Origin: CAYWBI01 sp964456445
Lineage (GTDB): Bacteria > Calditrichota > Calditrichia > Calditrichales > J004
Length of the DNA: 10,265 bases
NCBI GenBank assembly: GCA_964456445.1
Contig: CAYWBI010000140.1
Coordinates: 1 to 10,265, forward strand
Direction of reading: 5' to 3'
Shown: positions 1-7,203 of the stretch, piece by piece
How positions within the stretch are numbered: the stretch's first letter is position 1
Layout: each line of letters starts with the position of its first letter
Notes under the pieces: model-generated
Told to the model about the DNA's origin: nothing
Seen by the model: the letters and a program-made list of their open reading frames with translations, nothing else
The model's database searches: none
Position numbers and translations under genes: made by a program

Positions 1-61
1 TCTGAATTTTCTTTCTATCTAAGTATTTACCCACACAAAACCCAGTAGAGCCGAATAAACC

Positions 62-98
62 ATCCCCCGTTAATAAAAGGTTGGCGGGGGATTTTTTT
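62..98 (+). terminator. Inverted repeat with T run (intrinsic terminator, possibly bidirectional)
   Basis: An 8-bp perfect inverted repeat, ATCCCCCG (62-69) and CGGGGGAT (85-92), encloses a 15-nt loop and is followed on the plus strand by seven T residues (92-98). It lies 3 to 40 bases past the stop codon of the patatin-barrel gene. The T run is on the plus strand, so the best polarity is for a plus-strand transcript arriving from the left of the window. On the minus strand the stem is followed only by GGTTTATT, a weaker U tract, which may still serve the patatin gene. Bases 1-48 are open in plus frame 1 and end in TAG, so they could be the tail of a convergent gene, but too little is present to call it. 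Confidence 0.6.
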
Positions 99-101
99 GC
101 A

Positions 102-2549
102 TTAGAATTTAAATCCGGCGGTAACAAACAGATACGAACGGTTTTGTGGAAAATGATAAGCCTGGCCGAAACCCCGCGCGTACTGCGCTTTTATCGGCCC
201 CAATGGCGAACGCAAAACTGCCCCGACGGATACACCGTACAGCAGACCGCTAAAACCCGGATCTGCCGGGTTTATATATTCCGCCCGGTGATCGGCCACT
301 GCCAAAGAAAGCGTGGCATATATACGCCGATAAAGGTGGCGGCTATAGTCCAAACCGGCGATCTCAACTTTATAACCGGATAACTGTTGGTAATCCGCAC
401 CGATAAAATCCGCGGGACCACCACGATAAAAATAACGGGTAACCGGCATTCCCTTTGTCCCGATCCCAAAGAACGCATGCCAACGCAGAATATTTCCGGC
501 ATTAATCGACAAATAATAGGATATCCCCAGATCAAAGCGTTGATAAACTTTTTTTGAGCCCAGTGCTTCCATGCTGTTTTCAAAGCCCGAAACCACTTTT
601 AGGCCACTGGTGGGAAAGGCGGCGTCGTTCATCGAGTCATAGGTGATGTTTCCGGCAATTTTAACCAACGTCTCCTGTCCGTTGGCCGAATCCGGCTGGG
701 CATATATGGTAACGTCCGGGTAAAGATTGACACTTTCCCGGTTATATTCCACTTCAAAATTAAAAGTGTTGCCAATTAAAAACCCAAGACCGGAGGCAAA
801 GGTCGAAGAGCGGTCATGAAACTTATTGCTCACTTCCCCAAAGGCATTATATACATCGGTAAGAATATCTTTATAGGCCAGACGCATAAAGGGATAAATC
901 GGGTAATCCAGTGTCCGGGTGGGATATGAGACGCGAAAATTAAAGCGGGTTAAACCACCAAACTGAAGTTCGCTTTCCAGGCGCACTTCCGAGCTTAAAA
1001 AACCGGCGCCGTTCAGGTTAAGCGCGCCAATAAATTTATATTGCGTATCAAAGCGTGCACCAATTTGCAATGTTCTTTTGGGACGCTCTTTGATATGGAA
1101 TATCAAACGGATATTATTACCGTTTATAGGGACAATTTCATATTGAATGGTTTCAAAATATCCCAGACCATAAAGCTCGGTAATATTCTTGTCAATTTTA
1201 TCCGTGTCGAAAACCATGCCTGGTTTAACGTTTAACAAATTGGCGATAAAGGTAAAGGGCAGGTACTTGTTTCCGGTTATGGCCACGTCATGGATACGCG
1301 GTTTTCGGCGCTCTTTCACATTGATTATCAGGTTTATTTCATCATTGGCCGCATTCTTGATCTCATATTTTACATCTTTAAAATAACCGGTCTTTTTCAT
1401 ACGAAAAATACAGGCATCGATGGTATCCTGCGTGCACATATCCCCCGCTTTTAGGTCAAAGAGGTCTGAGACAAAATCAAAGGGCAATGTGGTGTTTCCT
1501 GCAATCACAACGCCGTGTAATTTCACTTTTTTCTCGGCCCCGGCCAATTTAGATTTAGCTAAGTTTAATTTGTTTAGGGAGTAGTCGCTTTTGACCCGTT
1601 CACAGGCGTTCACCTTTCCGGCTGCGGCTTTTTCGCCAAGATGGATTATGCTTGCCACATCTTCACTCGCAAAACTTGCCGTGCTGTAATCGCCAAGCTC
1701 CGGCGTAATTACTATATTGCTTTCACGTATGGCTTTTTTTTCTTTTCTAAAACTGGCCAGGTTTATGGTTTGTTCAAGTATGTCCAGAATGGAGTTTAAA
1801 TGTTCACGGTCTTTTTTCGGTGTGCCCACATTTACCGAGATAACAATATCGGCGCCCATTTTCCTCACCACGTCCACCGGCAGATTATTGCTTACAAAAC
1901 CATCCACCAGTAGCGAATCGCCCCATTCAACCGGGGCAAAAATAGTTGGAATCGACATGGTTGCCCTAAGCGCCAGGGCGAGCGAGCCATGGTCCAGCAC
2001 AACTTCATTGCCGGATATTATATCAACGGACACACATTTAAACGGGATGGGCAAATCGGAAAAGTCATTAACATTTTGATAAGAGTAAATCAAACGGGAC
2101 AAATTTTGAAAAACCTTTTGCCCCTTTATTAACCCGGATGGCAGAACAGGGAAAAACCCCTGCATGGGCAAGGAAAAAAGATATTTACCGGTCAGTTTTT
2201 TTGTAAGAAAGGGCAGGCGCGAACGCGTGGGCGTATCCGAGATAACTTCTTCCCAATTGGTATTTAAAGCAATTTGCTCGATTTCTTTTCCGGAGTAACC
2301 AACGGCATAAAGCGCACCGACGATACCGCCCATACTGGTACCTGCGATATAATCCACAGGGATGTTCAGCGAATCCAGCATTTTCAGGGTGCCGATGTGG
2401 GCAAACCCCCGGGCGCCTCCACCGGAAAGGGCCAGGCCTATCCGTGGCCGGCTTACCGTGCTATCGATATCTGATGCATAAAGCAATTGCGCAAGCGCCA
2501 GGATGATTAATGTGAAGAAAACTATATGTTTGCTGGCTTTTACAGTCAT
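102..2549 (-). CDS. Patatin-like phospholipase fused to two POTRA domains and an outer-membrane beta-barrel (PlpD-like)
   Basis: This is an exported serine lipase/phospholipase carried on an Omp85-type outer-membrane anchor, related to the type Vd autotransporter PlpD and the RssA/patatin family. Numbering here is from the upstream ATG at 2567 (821 residues). Residues 7-31 form a signal peptide with Lys-containing n-region and Leu/Ile-rich core. The patatin domain spans about 43-245: the oxyanion loop GGGARG is at 49-54, the nucleophile elbow GTSMG at 76-80 (Ser78), and the catalytic Asp is in DGF at 222-224, where most relatives have DGG. Two POTRA-like repeats follow (about 346-419 and 422-495, each ending in a V/IKER motif). 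The barrel runs from about 500 to the C-terminal Phe, as expected for BAM-assembled proteins. The start at 2549 is preferred because AGG lies 7 nt upstream of it; the ATG at 2567 has no clear Shine-Dalgarno and would add six residues. Enzyme active-site residues are present; substrate is unknown. Confidence 0.9.
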   Translation of the reverse strand: MTVKASKHIVFFTLIILALAQLLYASDIDSTVSRPRIGLALSGGGARGFAHIGTLKMLDSLNIPVDYIAGTSMGGIVGALYAVGYSGKEIEQIALNTNWEEVISDTPTRSRLPFLTKKLTGKYLFSLPMQGFFPVLPSGLIKGQKVFQNLSRLIYSYQNVNDFSDLPIPFKCVSVDIISGNEVVLDHGSLALALRATMSIPTIFAPVEWGDSLLVDGFVSNNLPVDVVRKMGADIVISVNVGTPKKDREHLNSILDILEQTINLASFRKEKKAIRESNIVITPELGDYSTASFASEDVASIIHLGEKAAAGKVNACERVKSDYSLNKLNLAKSKLAGAEKKVKLHGVVIAGNTTLPFDFVSDLFDLKAGDMCTQDTIDACIFRMKKTGYFKDVKYEIKNAANDEINLIINVKERRKPRIHDVAITGNKYLPFTFIANLLNVKPGMVFDTDKIDKNITELYGLGYFETIQYEIVPINGNNIRLIFHIKERPKRTLQIGARFDTQYKFIGALNLNGAGFLSSEVRLESELQFGGLTRFNFRVSYPTRTLDYPIYPFMRLAYKDILTDVYNAFGEVSNKFHDRSSTFASGLGFLIGNTFNFEVEYNRESVNLYPDVTIYAQPDSANGQETLVKIAGNITYDSMNDAAFPTSGLKVVSGFENSMEALGSKKVYQRFDLGISYYLSINAGNILRWHAFFGIGTKGMPVTRYFYRGGPADFIGADYQQLSGYKVEIAGLDYSRHLYRRIYATLSLAVADHRAEYINPADPGFSGLLYGVSVGAVLRSPLGPIKAQYARGFGQAYHFPQNRSYLFVTAGFKF

Positions 2550-2567
2550 TGCCGGGCCTATGGTCAT

Positions 2568-2782
2568 GTTCTAATAACAAATCTATAGGTATAAGATACA
2601 CAACTGCCGGTAAATATGTAAGTATTGATATAATTTCATCCGGGCCAATGGCCACAGTCAGTTGAGCCATCTTTGCCCCCGGGGCTCAAGCCGGATTTCT
2701 TTTATCCTGCCTTCATCCCAACTCTATACCCAAACGCTACGTTGCCGCCGTCTTCAAACAGCGGTTAAAAAGGCAAAATAGT
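2568..2782 (-). other. 215-base gap between the DUF72 and patatin genes
   Basis: This stretch separates the end of the DUF72 gene from the patatin-barrel gene and is long enough to hold a promoter for the latter. I see no convincing intrinsic terminator on the minus strand: the CCGG-rich imperfect hairpin around 2679-2695 lacks a minus-strand U run. A small open frame (2461-2670) begins here but mostly overlaps the patatin gene and is not called. The gap suggests patatin can be transcribed separately from the upstream operon, though read-through is not excluded. Confidence 0.5.
2578..2585 (-). promoter_or_regulatory. Possible Bacteroidota-style -7 element TAGATTTG upstream of the patatin gene
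   Basis: The minus strand reads TAGATTTG from 2585 to 2578, matching the TAnnTTTG -7 motif known from Bacteroidota primary-sigma promoters. It is 11 bases from the ATG at 2567 and 28 bases from the ATG at 2549, so it would give a usable leader only for the downstream start. A TTG trinucleotide lies 15 bases upstream, which is not an ideal -33 spacing. The motif is short and common by chance. Confidence 0.2.
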
Positions 2783-3631
2783 TTAGAGTAGTTCAAGTAA
2801 TTGTTTTATGGTAAGAGGCGCGCTGCCCTCATAATGGTTATTTACATTTACGGCAATATCCACTTCCCGGGACAGCAAATCATTTATCATTTGAGCAATA
2901 GCGCTTAGGGATTTGTCCCTCGGAGCGATGCGCTTGTTCCAGATTTTGGCACTTTGTTTTTCAATCCCCTGGCGATCCGGCCCGAGTAGCCGCACAACAG
3001 CGAAACCTGAGATACAGGTTTTGGCAATTTTATAAACTTCATAAACCGGCGGCATATAATAGCCGTCCATAAAAACATAGCTGAGTTGTTGCGATTTTAG
3101 AAAACTGAAAAATACCGGGTTCAGATAATTGGGATTGCGGATTTCGATGGCGTAAACAAATCCTTTTGGGGCCTGTTTAAAAAAGGCCGCCAGCTTTTCC
3201 TGAAAAACGCCCTGGTTGGGCATCTTTTGTTTGTTCAAATATTCAAACTGGAAGATAATCGGCCCAAGCTTGTTACCGAATGGCGCAAGGCTGTTGAGAA
3301 ACTTCTCCAGCAGGGCCGGGTCTAAAAAATATGGATTTACTTTTGTTTTCGAAGCATAGGGCCGGGTAAGGGTCAGACTGTTTGGCGCCTTTACACTGAA
3401 CATAAAACCATCCGGCACAGACGCGTTGTATTTGGCCACCACCTCAGGGCGGGGCAAACTTATCTTATCGTCGGCATGCAACGACCAAAACCATTGATCA
3501 ATTTCGACGGTGTTATACTTTCTGGCGTATTCACTCAGATAATTCTCTGGTTTGGCGCGGGAATAAACCAACCCCTCCCAGGAAGGATATTTCCAGCTAC
3601 AAGTGCCAATTTTTAAGATTGGTCGTTCCAA
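2783..3631 (-). CDS. DUF72 (YecE-like) family protein
   Basis: This 282-residue cytoplasmic protein belongs to the DUF72/YecE family, a TIM-barrel-like fold whose biochemical role is not settled. Family signatures are visible: the N-terminal IGTCSWKYPSWEG (residues 8-20), IIFQFEYL (125-132), the central IEIRNPNYL (162-170, cf. EfRhpsW) and the C-terminal NVNNHYEGSAP (262-272, cf. nNHyeGrAp). The length is near the family norm and no key block is missing. The start is a TTG at 3631, since no in-frame ATG precedes the conserved N-terminal block; AGCGGA lies 6 nt upstream as a modest ribosome-binding site. It follows the 7TM gene by 14 bases, so it is very likely the last gene of the lipoprotein/receptor operon. 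Its connection to the uptake genes is unknown and may be mere co-transcription. Confidence 0.9.
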   Translation of the reverse strand: MERPILKIGTCSWKYPSWEGLVYSRAKPENYLSEYARKYNTVEIDQWFWSLHADDKISLPRPEVVAKYNASVPDGFMFSVKAPNSLTLTRPYASKTKVNPYFLDPALLEKFLNSLAPFGNKLGPIIFQFEYLNKQKMPNQGVFQEKLAAFFKQAPKGFVYAIEIRNPNYLNPVFFSFLKSQQLSYVFMDGYYMPPVYEVYKIAKTCISGFAVVRLLGPDRQGIEKQSAKIWNKRIAPRDKSLSAIAQMINDLLSREVDIAVNVNNHYEGSAPLTIKQLLELL

Positions 3632-3645
3632 GACAAATCCGCTTA

Positions 3646-4341
3646 TTATGCTTCCGCTAAAACCCTCGGCGTTTTGGTTCGGGCCTTAAGATAACCGATA
3701 AAAATTAAGAAGAGTCCTAAAAATTCCGTTACGTACAGTACTTCTGTAAAACCAAATCGGGTAAAACTCCCACCAATGCCAGGCAAGATCGCGCCGATGG
3801 CAATGTAAATATTGGCCAGGTATTTATTGCGCATCGCGGGACGCTTTTTATAGAACCGTGCCGAATATATGGCGCCCCCGGCCAGGAAAATTAATGCATA
3901 AATGTTTATAAATGGACTGAACAAACGGACCCAATGCCATTCGATTACACTGCCGGACAGACGGTGAGTTTCCACCAGTGAAAAATTAAGCGGCGTAATA
4001 ATAACCATCAGTGATGCAACAATGATAAAACTGACTAAAACGACGGTAAGCCGGTCGGCCTTTTTCCTGGACATCAACAAATAAACCGTCCCCTGTGCCA
4101 GCGGCGCACCACCAAGCAACGCTCCCGAAATATACCATAGCCGGAAAATATATTCATTCCAGCCAATGATAGAAACGAATGATTCGGTAAAAGTACCAAC
4201 GCCATACAGCACCACCCCGATGCCCCACCAGAGCAAATAGGTCTTCTCTTGTTGCTTGCGGTAGCGGCTTAAAAGTATGTATGAAAAGTAAATGGAAAAG
4301 ATGGTTGTTACTATCGGGATAAAGTGTACAAAATGATACAT
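3646..4341 (-). CDS. Seven-helix inner-membrane protein of unknown function
   Basis: I do not recognise this family. The 231-residue protein shows about seven hydrophobic segments: roughly 5-25, 35-56, 64-88, 97-117, 137-163, 172-193 and 198-218, joined by short loops, with a basic C-terminal tail (KARTKTPRVLAEA). There is no signal peptide and no soluble catalytic or signalling domain. The layout resembles the 7TM sensor modules found on some bacterial kinases, here standing alone, but no diagnostic motif supports that. The ATG at 4341 is chosen over the one at 4416: GAGG overlaps the stop codon of the upstream receptor gene and lies 5 nt before the ATG, giving a 7-base intergenic gap typical of translational coupling. 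The upstream start would overlap the receptor by 68 bases and add an unconvincing N-terminus. Tight coupling suggests it works with the TonB receptor, perhaps as an inner-membrane permease or sensor (inference). Confidence 0.8.
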   Translation of the reverse strand: MYHFVHFIPIVTTIFSIYFSYILLSRYRKQQEKTYLLWWGIGVVLYGVGTFTESFVSIIGWNEYIFRLWYISGALLGGAPLAQGTVYLLMSRKKADRLTVVLVSFIIVASLMVIITPLNFSLVETHRLSGSVIEWHWVRLFSPFINIYALIFLAGGAIYSARFYKKRPAMRNKYLANIYIAIGAILPGIGGSFTRFGFTEVLYVTEFLGLFLIFIGYLKARTKTPRVLAEA

Positions 4342-4348
4342 GACATCC

Positions 4349-6598
4349 TCAAAAGGTAAAATTAATATCAAACAATAAATTTCGTCCCGGCATGCGGTAA
4401 CGGGCCAATTCTTCATAAGCAGTGTTAAAAATATTTTTCAAACTAAGAGCTAATGCAATAGAGTCAGAATATTTATAACTGAGTTTCGCGTTCATTACCC
4501 AAAAGGCCTTAGGCGCCTCAAGAGGGTACAAAAACACTTCATCTACAGCGCTTTTATAACGCCCGTCCAGATGCAGGCGAAAGGGGTGCAAACGGTAATC
4601 ACCAAAAAAATTAAATGAATGTTTAACACGATACGCTAAATAGTCGTCCTGCCGGTTATCGGATAAGTCTTTAGCGTCCAGGTATGTATATCCGGCAAAA
4701 AGGGTAAGCGCAGGAATAGGATGCACCTGTAAAGTGAACTCAGCGCCCTGCATAAAAGCCTTGTTTAAATTGCGGACCTGGAACAAGGTATAAACTACCT
4801 GTTCTTCCTTGGATATCTCCACCCAATAAATCATATCCTTATAATGATAACGGAAATATGAGAGGCTGACATCCAATAAACTATCCCAACGCCAGCTGAG
4901 GCCCCCCTCGATGGAAAAATCAATCTTTTCCGGCCTCAGGTCTGGGTTGGGTTTAAACAGTGTCCCCCCGTTTAGTTCCTTTTTGAAGAACCGTTCGGCA
5001 ATAGACGGGGAACGAAAACCCTGGCCGTAAAGTAGCCGCAAATCCAGGCTGGGCAACGGTGAATAGAGCACGGCAACGTTGGCGCTTATTTCCTGCCGGG
5101 TCGGGCCATTGTATAAATGATTATTGTCCCAGCGCAAGCCAATGGTCGAAGTAACCTTTGAAGAAAGCTTCCACTCATCCTGGGCAAAAAATGCCAGGTT
5201 GTCCACACGGTGGTTGCCGTACATTACGCTGTCCGGCGATGATGCAACAAAATCGCCTTGCCAATCCATACCGGCAATGGACTTATGCCCATCGCCCCAT
5301 TCTGCTTCGGCCTGGCTCAACCAGCCAATCTTAGTGGCGTGTACATGCGTTTGCAGATTGTATTCCTGATTCCCCGCTATTTTCAAATCGGGATCGTTTG
5401 GATTAAAAAAAGATGCGGCATCCAGCCGATATCCATAAACCCTGCTGGAGTATGTGATGTTTTCGTTGGGCTTGGCCTGGTATTTAAGATCAAAACTACT
5501 GTTCGTCTTTTCCTGACGGTCATCCCGGTATTTTGGCAAAACCAATAAGGGATGTAAATTATTCATCCAGGTATGTGGATAATCGTTATTGATATGACCA
5601 TAGGAAAGAGATAATTCAAGATATCTTTCATTACGCAGATCATAAAGCATTTTGGAAAAGAAATTATAATTGTCGTAGCTGTTGTTTTGTGAAAAGCCAT
5701 CGGATTTTTTGCGGCTGGCACTGAATAGATAGCTTAATTTACCGGCAATACCGGAATGGGTCAGTTCTGTAGAATAGTACATCGCCGGTGCATCGCGGTA
5801 TTGTAAACCTGCGTCCGGTTGTTGAAATATTCCACTGCTAAAAGACACCTGTGTCAGGCATTTATACATTGGCCGACGGGTGATTACGTTTACCACCCCG
5901 CCCATGGCCGAAGAACCATATAAACTGGAAAACGCACCCTTCAGCACTTCTACATGGTCTATGGCTTCAATGGGGACCATACCCCATAAGGCGCCACCGG
6001 TATCTGCCGAAAGCGCCGGGCGCCCATCGATGAGCAGCAACACCCGGTTACCGACGCCCCCCCCGGCCACATCGGAACTGCCACGGATTGACAAACTTTG
6101 AATGGAGGCTCCCGATGACCGGTAAACAGATATCCCGGGGACTGTTTCCAGGACTTCATCAAAAGAGACCGCGGTTTTGTTTTGCAGTTCCAGACGGTTT
6201 ACGGTGGTTATTTTTGCCGGTGATAAATGCGCCGTTTGTTCGGTTAAAGTAGCCGTTACCGTTACGGCTTCGGATTTTAATACCTTTTGTGTCAATGGAA
6301 TGGTGAGTTTAACAGCATCGCCGGTAAAATTAATTTTTTTTGAAAAAGGTTTATAGCCGATTCGCGAGGCAATAACCGTGTATTGCCCGCCGGGGATATT
6401 TTCGATTTTAAATGATCCGTTACGCAGGGAAGCCGCGCCAATGGCCATTTCATCCAAATAGATATTGGTATATTCCAGGGGCTGAAGGGTTTCTGCGTCA
6501 AACACAACACCGCTCAGGCTGGCTCCTTCGGATTCAGCATAAGAGATAAAAGGAAGGAGCAAAATCAGGACAAGATATATTATTCGGAATGGTTTCAT
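4349..6598 (-). CDS. TonB-dependent outer-membrane receptor with N-terminal carboxypeptidase-regulatory-like domain
   Basis: This is an outer-membrane active transporter that would bring a scarce ligand into the periplasm using TonB/ExbBD energy. Numbering from the ATG at 6604: signal peptide 1-24; a carboxypeptidase-regulatory-like beta-sandwich 28-105 (LSGVVFDAETLQPLEYTNIYL start); a TonB-box-like EAVTVTA at 112-118; plug domain about 125-245 with the VEVLKGAFSSLYGSSAMGGVVNVIT signature split across 218-241; and a 22-strand-type barrel from about 250 to the C-terminal Phe. The last strand, RYRMPGRNLLFDINFTF-like, resembles BtuB/colicin-I-type receptors, but the substrate (cobalamin, siderophore, other chelate or sugar) cannot be told. 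The ATG at 6598 is preferred over 6604: AAGAAG (6610-6605) is 6 nt from it but abuts the earlier ATG. The gene follows the lipoprotein after a terminator-like hairpin and is coupled to the 7TM gene downstream. Confidence 0.95.
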   Translation of the reverse strand: MKPFRIIYLVLILLLPFISYAESEGASLSGVVFDAETLQPLEYTNIYLDEMAIGAASLRNGSFKIENIPGGQYTVIASRIGYKPFSKKINFTGDAVKLTIPLTQKVLKSEAVTVTATLTEQTAHLSPAKITTVNRLELQNKTAVSFDEVLETVPGISVYRSSGASIQSLSIRGSSDVAGGGVGNRVLLLIDGRPALSADTGGALWGMVPIEAIDHVEVLKGAFSSLYGSSAMGGVVNVITRRPMYKCLTQVSFSSGIFQQPDAGLQYRDAPAMYYSTELTHSGIAGKLSYLFSASRKKSDGFSQNNSYDNYNFFSKMLYDLRNERYLELSLSYGHINNDYPHTWMNNLHPLLVLPKYRDDRQEKTNSSFDLKYQAKPNENITYSSRVYGYRLDAASFFNPNDPDLKIAGNQEYNLQTHVHATKIGWLSQAEAEWGDGHKSIAGMDWQGDFVASSPDSVMYGNHRVDNLAFFAQDEWKLSSKVTSTIGLRWDNNHLYNGPTRQEISANVAVLYSPLPSLDLRLLYGQGFRSPSIAERFFKKELNGGTLFKPNPDLRPEKIDFSIEGGLSWRWDSLLDVSLSYFRYHYKDMIYWVEISKEEQVVYTLFQVRNLNKAFMQGAEFTLQVHPIPALTLFAGYTYLDAKDLSDNRQDDYLAYRVKHSFNFFGDYRLHPFRLHLDGRYKSAVDEVFLYPLEAPKAFWVMNAKLSYKYSDSIALALSLKNIFNTAYEELARYRMPGRNLLFDINFTF

Positions 6599-6610
6599 AA
6601 TCATCTTCTT

Positions 6611-6649
6611 AAAAATGCAGCCGGGGATTCCCCTAAAATCCCCAGCCGC
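6611..6649 (-). terminator. Intercistronic stem-loop with U tract between lipoprotein and receptor genes
   Basis: On the minus strand, a 13-bp stem (arms 6649-6637 and 6629-6617; two G-U wobbles, otherwise Watson-Crick, with a GGGGATT/AATCCCC core) closes a 7-nt loop and is followed by A and five Us (6616-6611). This has the full form of an intrinsic terminator. It lies 12 bases after the lipoprotein stop and immediately before the receptor's AAGAAG ribosome-binding site. Either it attenuates receptor expression so that lipoprotein mRNA exceeds receptor mRNA, or it protects the 3' end of a processed lipoprotein message. No separate promoter for the receptor is visible in the remaining few bases, so read-through is likely. 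Confidence 0.75.
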
Positions 6650-6660
6650 GGAGGAGCCGT

Positions 6661-7146
6661 TTAGGATTTAGGCACAACGTCTAAGTTGGCTTTCATGTTC
6701 ACGTTATCCCAATTGAGTTTATCGGATGTAATATTTACCGCTTCCGGTGTGACATTTGGCAATCCGGTGGAATCAACACCGGCGCTGTCGGAGTTGGCCC
6801 AGTAAACGCCAAGAACCAATGCGCCTTGTGGATTGGCAGGATCACGCCAGCCAATAGTTATCACCGGGTACTCACCCTGGCTTAAGCCCTCAATCTTATA
6901 GCTTTGACTGTTTACACCACTTGTAAAAACATCACTTGCCGCCGCGGGTGGCCCGGCTGGTGGCCAACTTGCCCAGGCAGAAACCTGGATGTCACCTACG
7001 GTTGGCCATTGGCCCGTAAATGTTACCGTACCGGATATTTCGCCAAGATTGTTGGATGATGTTGAATCTGAACTACAGGAAGCCAGCGTGAAAAGGGCTA
7101 GCAAAGCAATCCCTAATTTTAGTGTGGATTTGATCTGAAATTTCAT
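6661..7146 (-). CDS. Small secreted lipoprotein with Ig-like/carboxypeptidase-regulatory-like fold
   Basis: This 161-residue protein carries a classical lipoprotein signal: a basic n-region, hydrophobic core and lipobox LASC with the acylated Cys at residue 24, followed by a Ser/Asp/Thr/Asn-rich linker. The remainder opens with EISGTVTFTGQWP and contains YKIEGLSQGEYPVITIGW, a pattern of the transthyretin-like/CarboxypepD-regulatory beta-sandwich seen in many envelope proteins. No catalytic motif is visible. The ATG at 7146 is chosen because GGAG (7156-7153) is 6 nt upstream; the ATG at 7158 overlaps that site. It is the first gene after the sigma-54 promoter and directly precedes the TonB receptor, which has a similar fold at its own N-terminus. 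A role as a surface or periplasmic accessory (ligand-capturing) lipoprotein for that receptor is likely but inferred from position alone. Confidence 0.85.
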   Translation of the reverse strand: MKFQIKSTLKLGIALLALFTLASCSSDSTSSNNLGEISGTVTFTGQWPTVGDIQVSAWASWPPAGPPAAASDVFTSGVNSQSYKIEGLSQGEYPVITIGWRDPANPQGALVLGVYWANSDSAGVDSTGLPNVTPEAVNITSDKLNWDNVNMKANLDVVPKS

Positions 7147-7188
7147 TTTATACTCCATTTGTTAAATATTAATAATTCGAAACTATTA

Positions 7189-7203
7189 ACAAATGCTGTG
7201 CCA
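7189..7203 (-). promoter_or_regulatory. Sigma-54 (-24/-12) promoter for the lipoprotein/receptor operon
   Basis: The minus strand reads TGGCAC (7203-7198), AGCAT, then TTGT (7192-7189). This matches the RpoN consensus TGGCAC-N5-TTGC with a perfect -24 box and one mismatch in the -12 box (GT for GC). The spacing between the invariant GG and the G of the -12 element is exactly 10 bp, as sigma-54 requires. Transcription would start near 7177, giving a leader of about 30 nt that contains the GGAG ribosome-binding site of the lipoprotein. The divergence-free position directly downstream of a sigma-54 activator gene strengthens the call. Confidence 0.8.

Noticed and set aside
81..383. 100-codon plus-strand frame at the left end.
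   Set aside because: It is antisense to the conserved barrel end of the patatin protein, begins inside the terminator stem, and has no family resemblance.
2461..2670. 69-codon minus-strand frame with a GGGG stretch 5-6 nt before its ATG, starting in the gap and running into the patatin gene.
   Set aside because: Half of it overlaps the patatin signal-peptide region in another frame, its protein resembles nothing I know, and the gap is better explained as promoter DNA.
2677..2705. Imperfect CCGG-rich hairpin followed by T-rich bases on the plus strand, resembling a terminator.
   Set aside because: The T-rich side points along the plus strand, where no gene ends; the stem needs a bulge and has no minus-strand U run.
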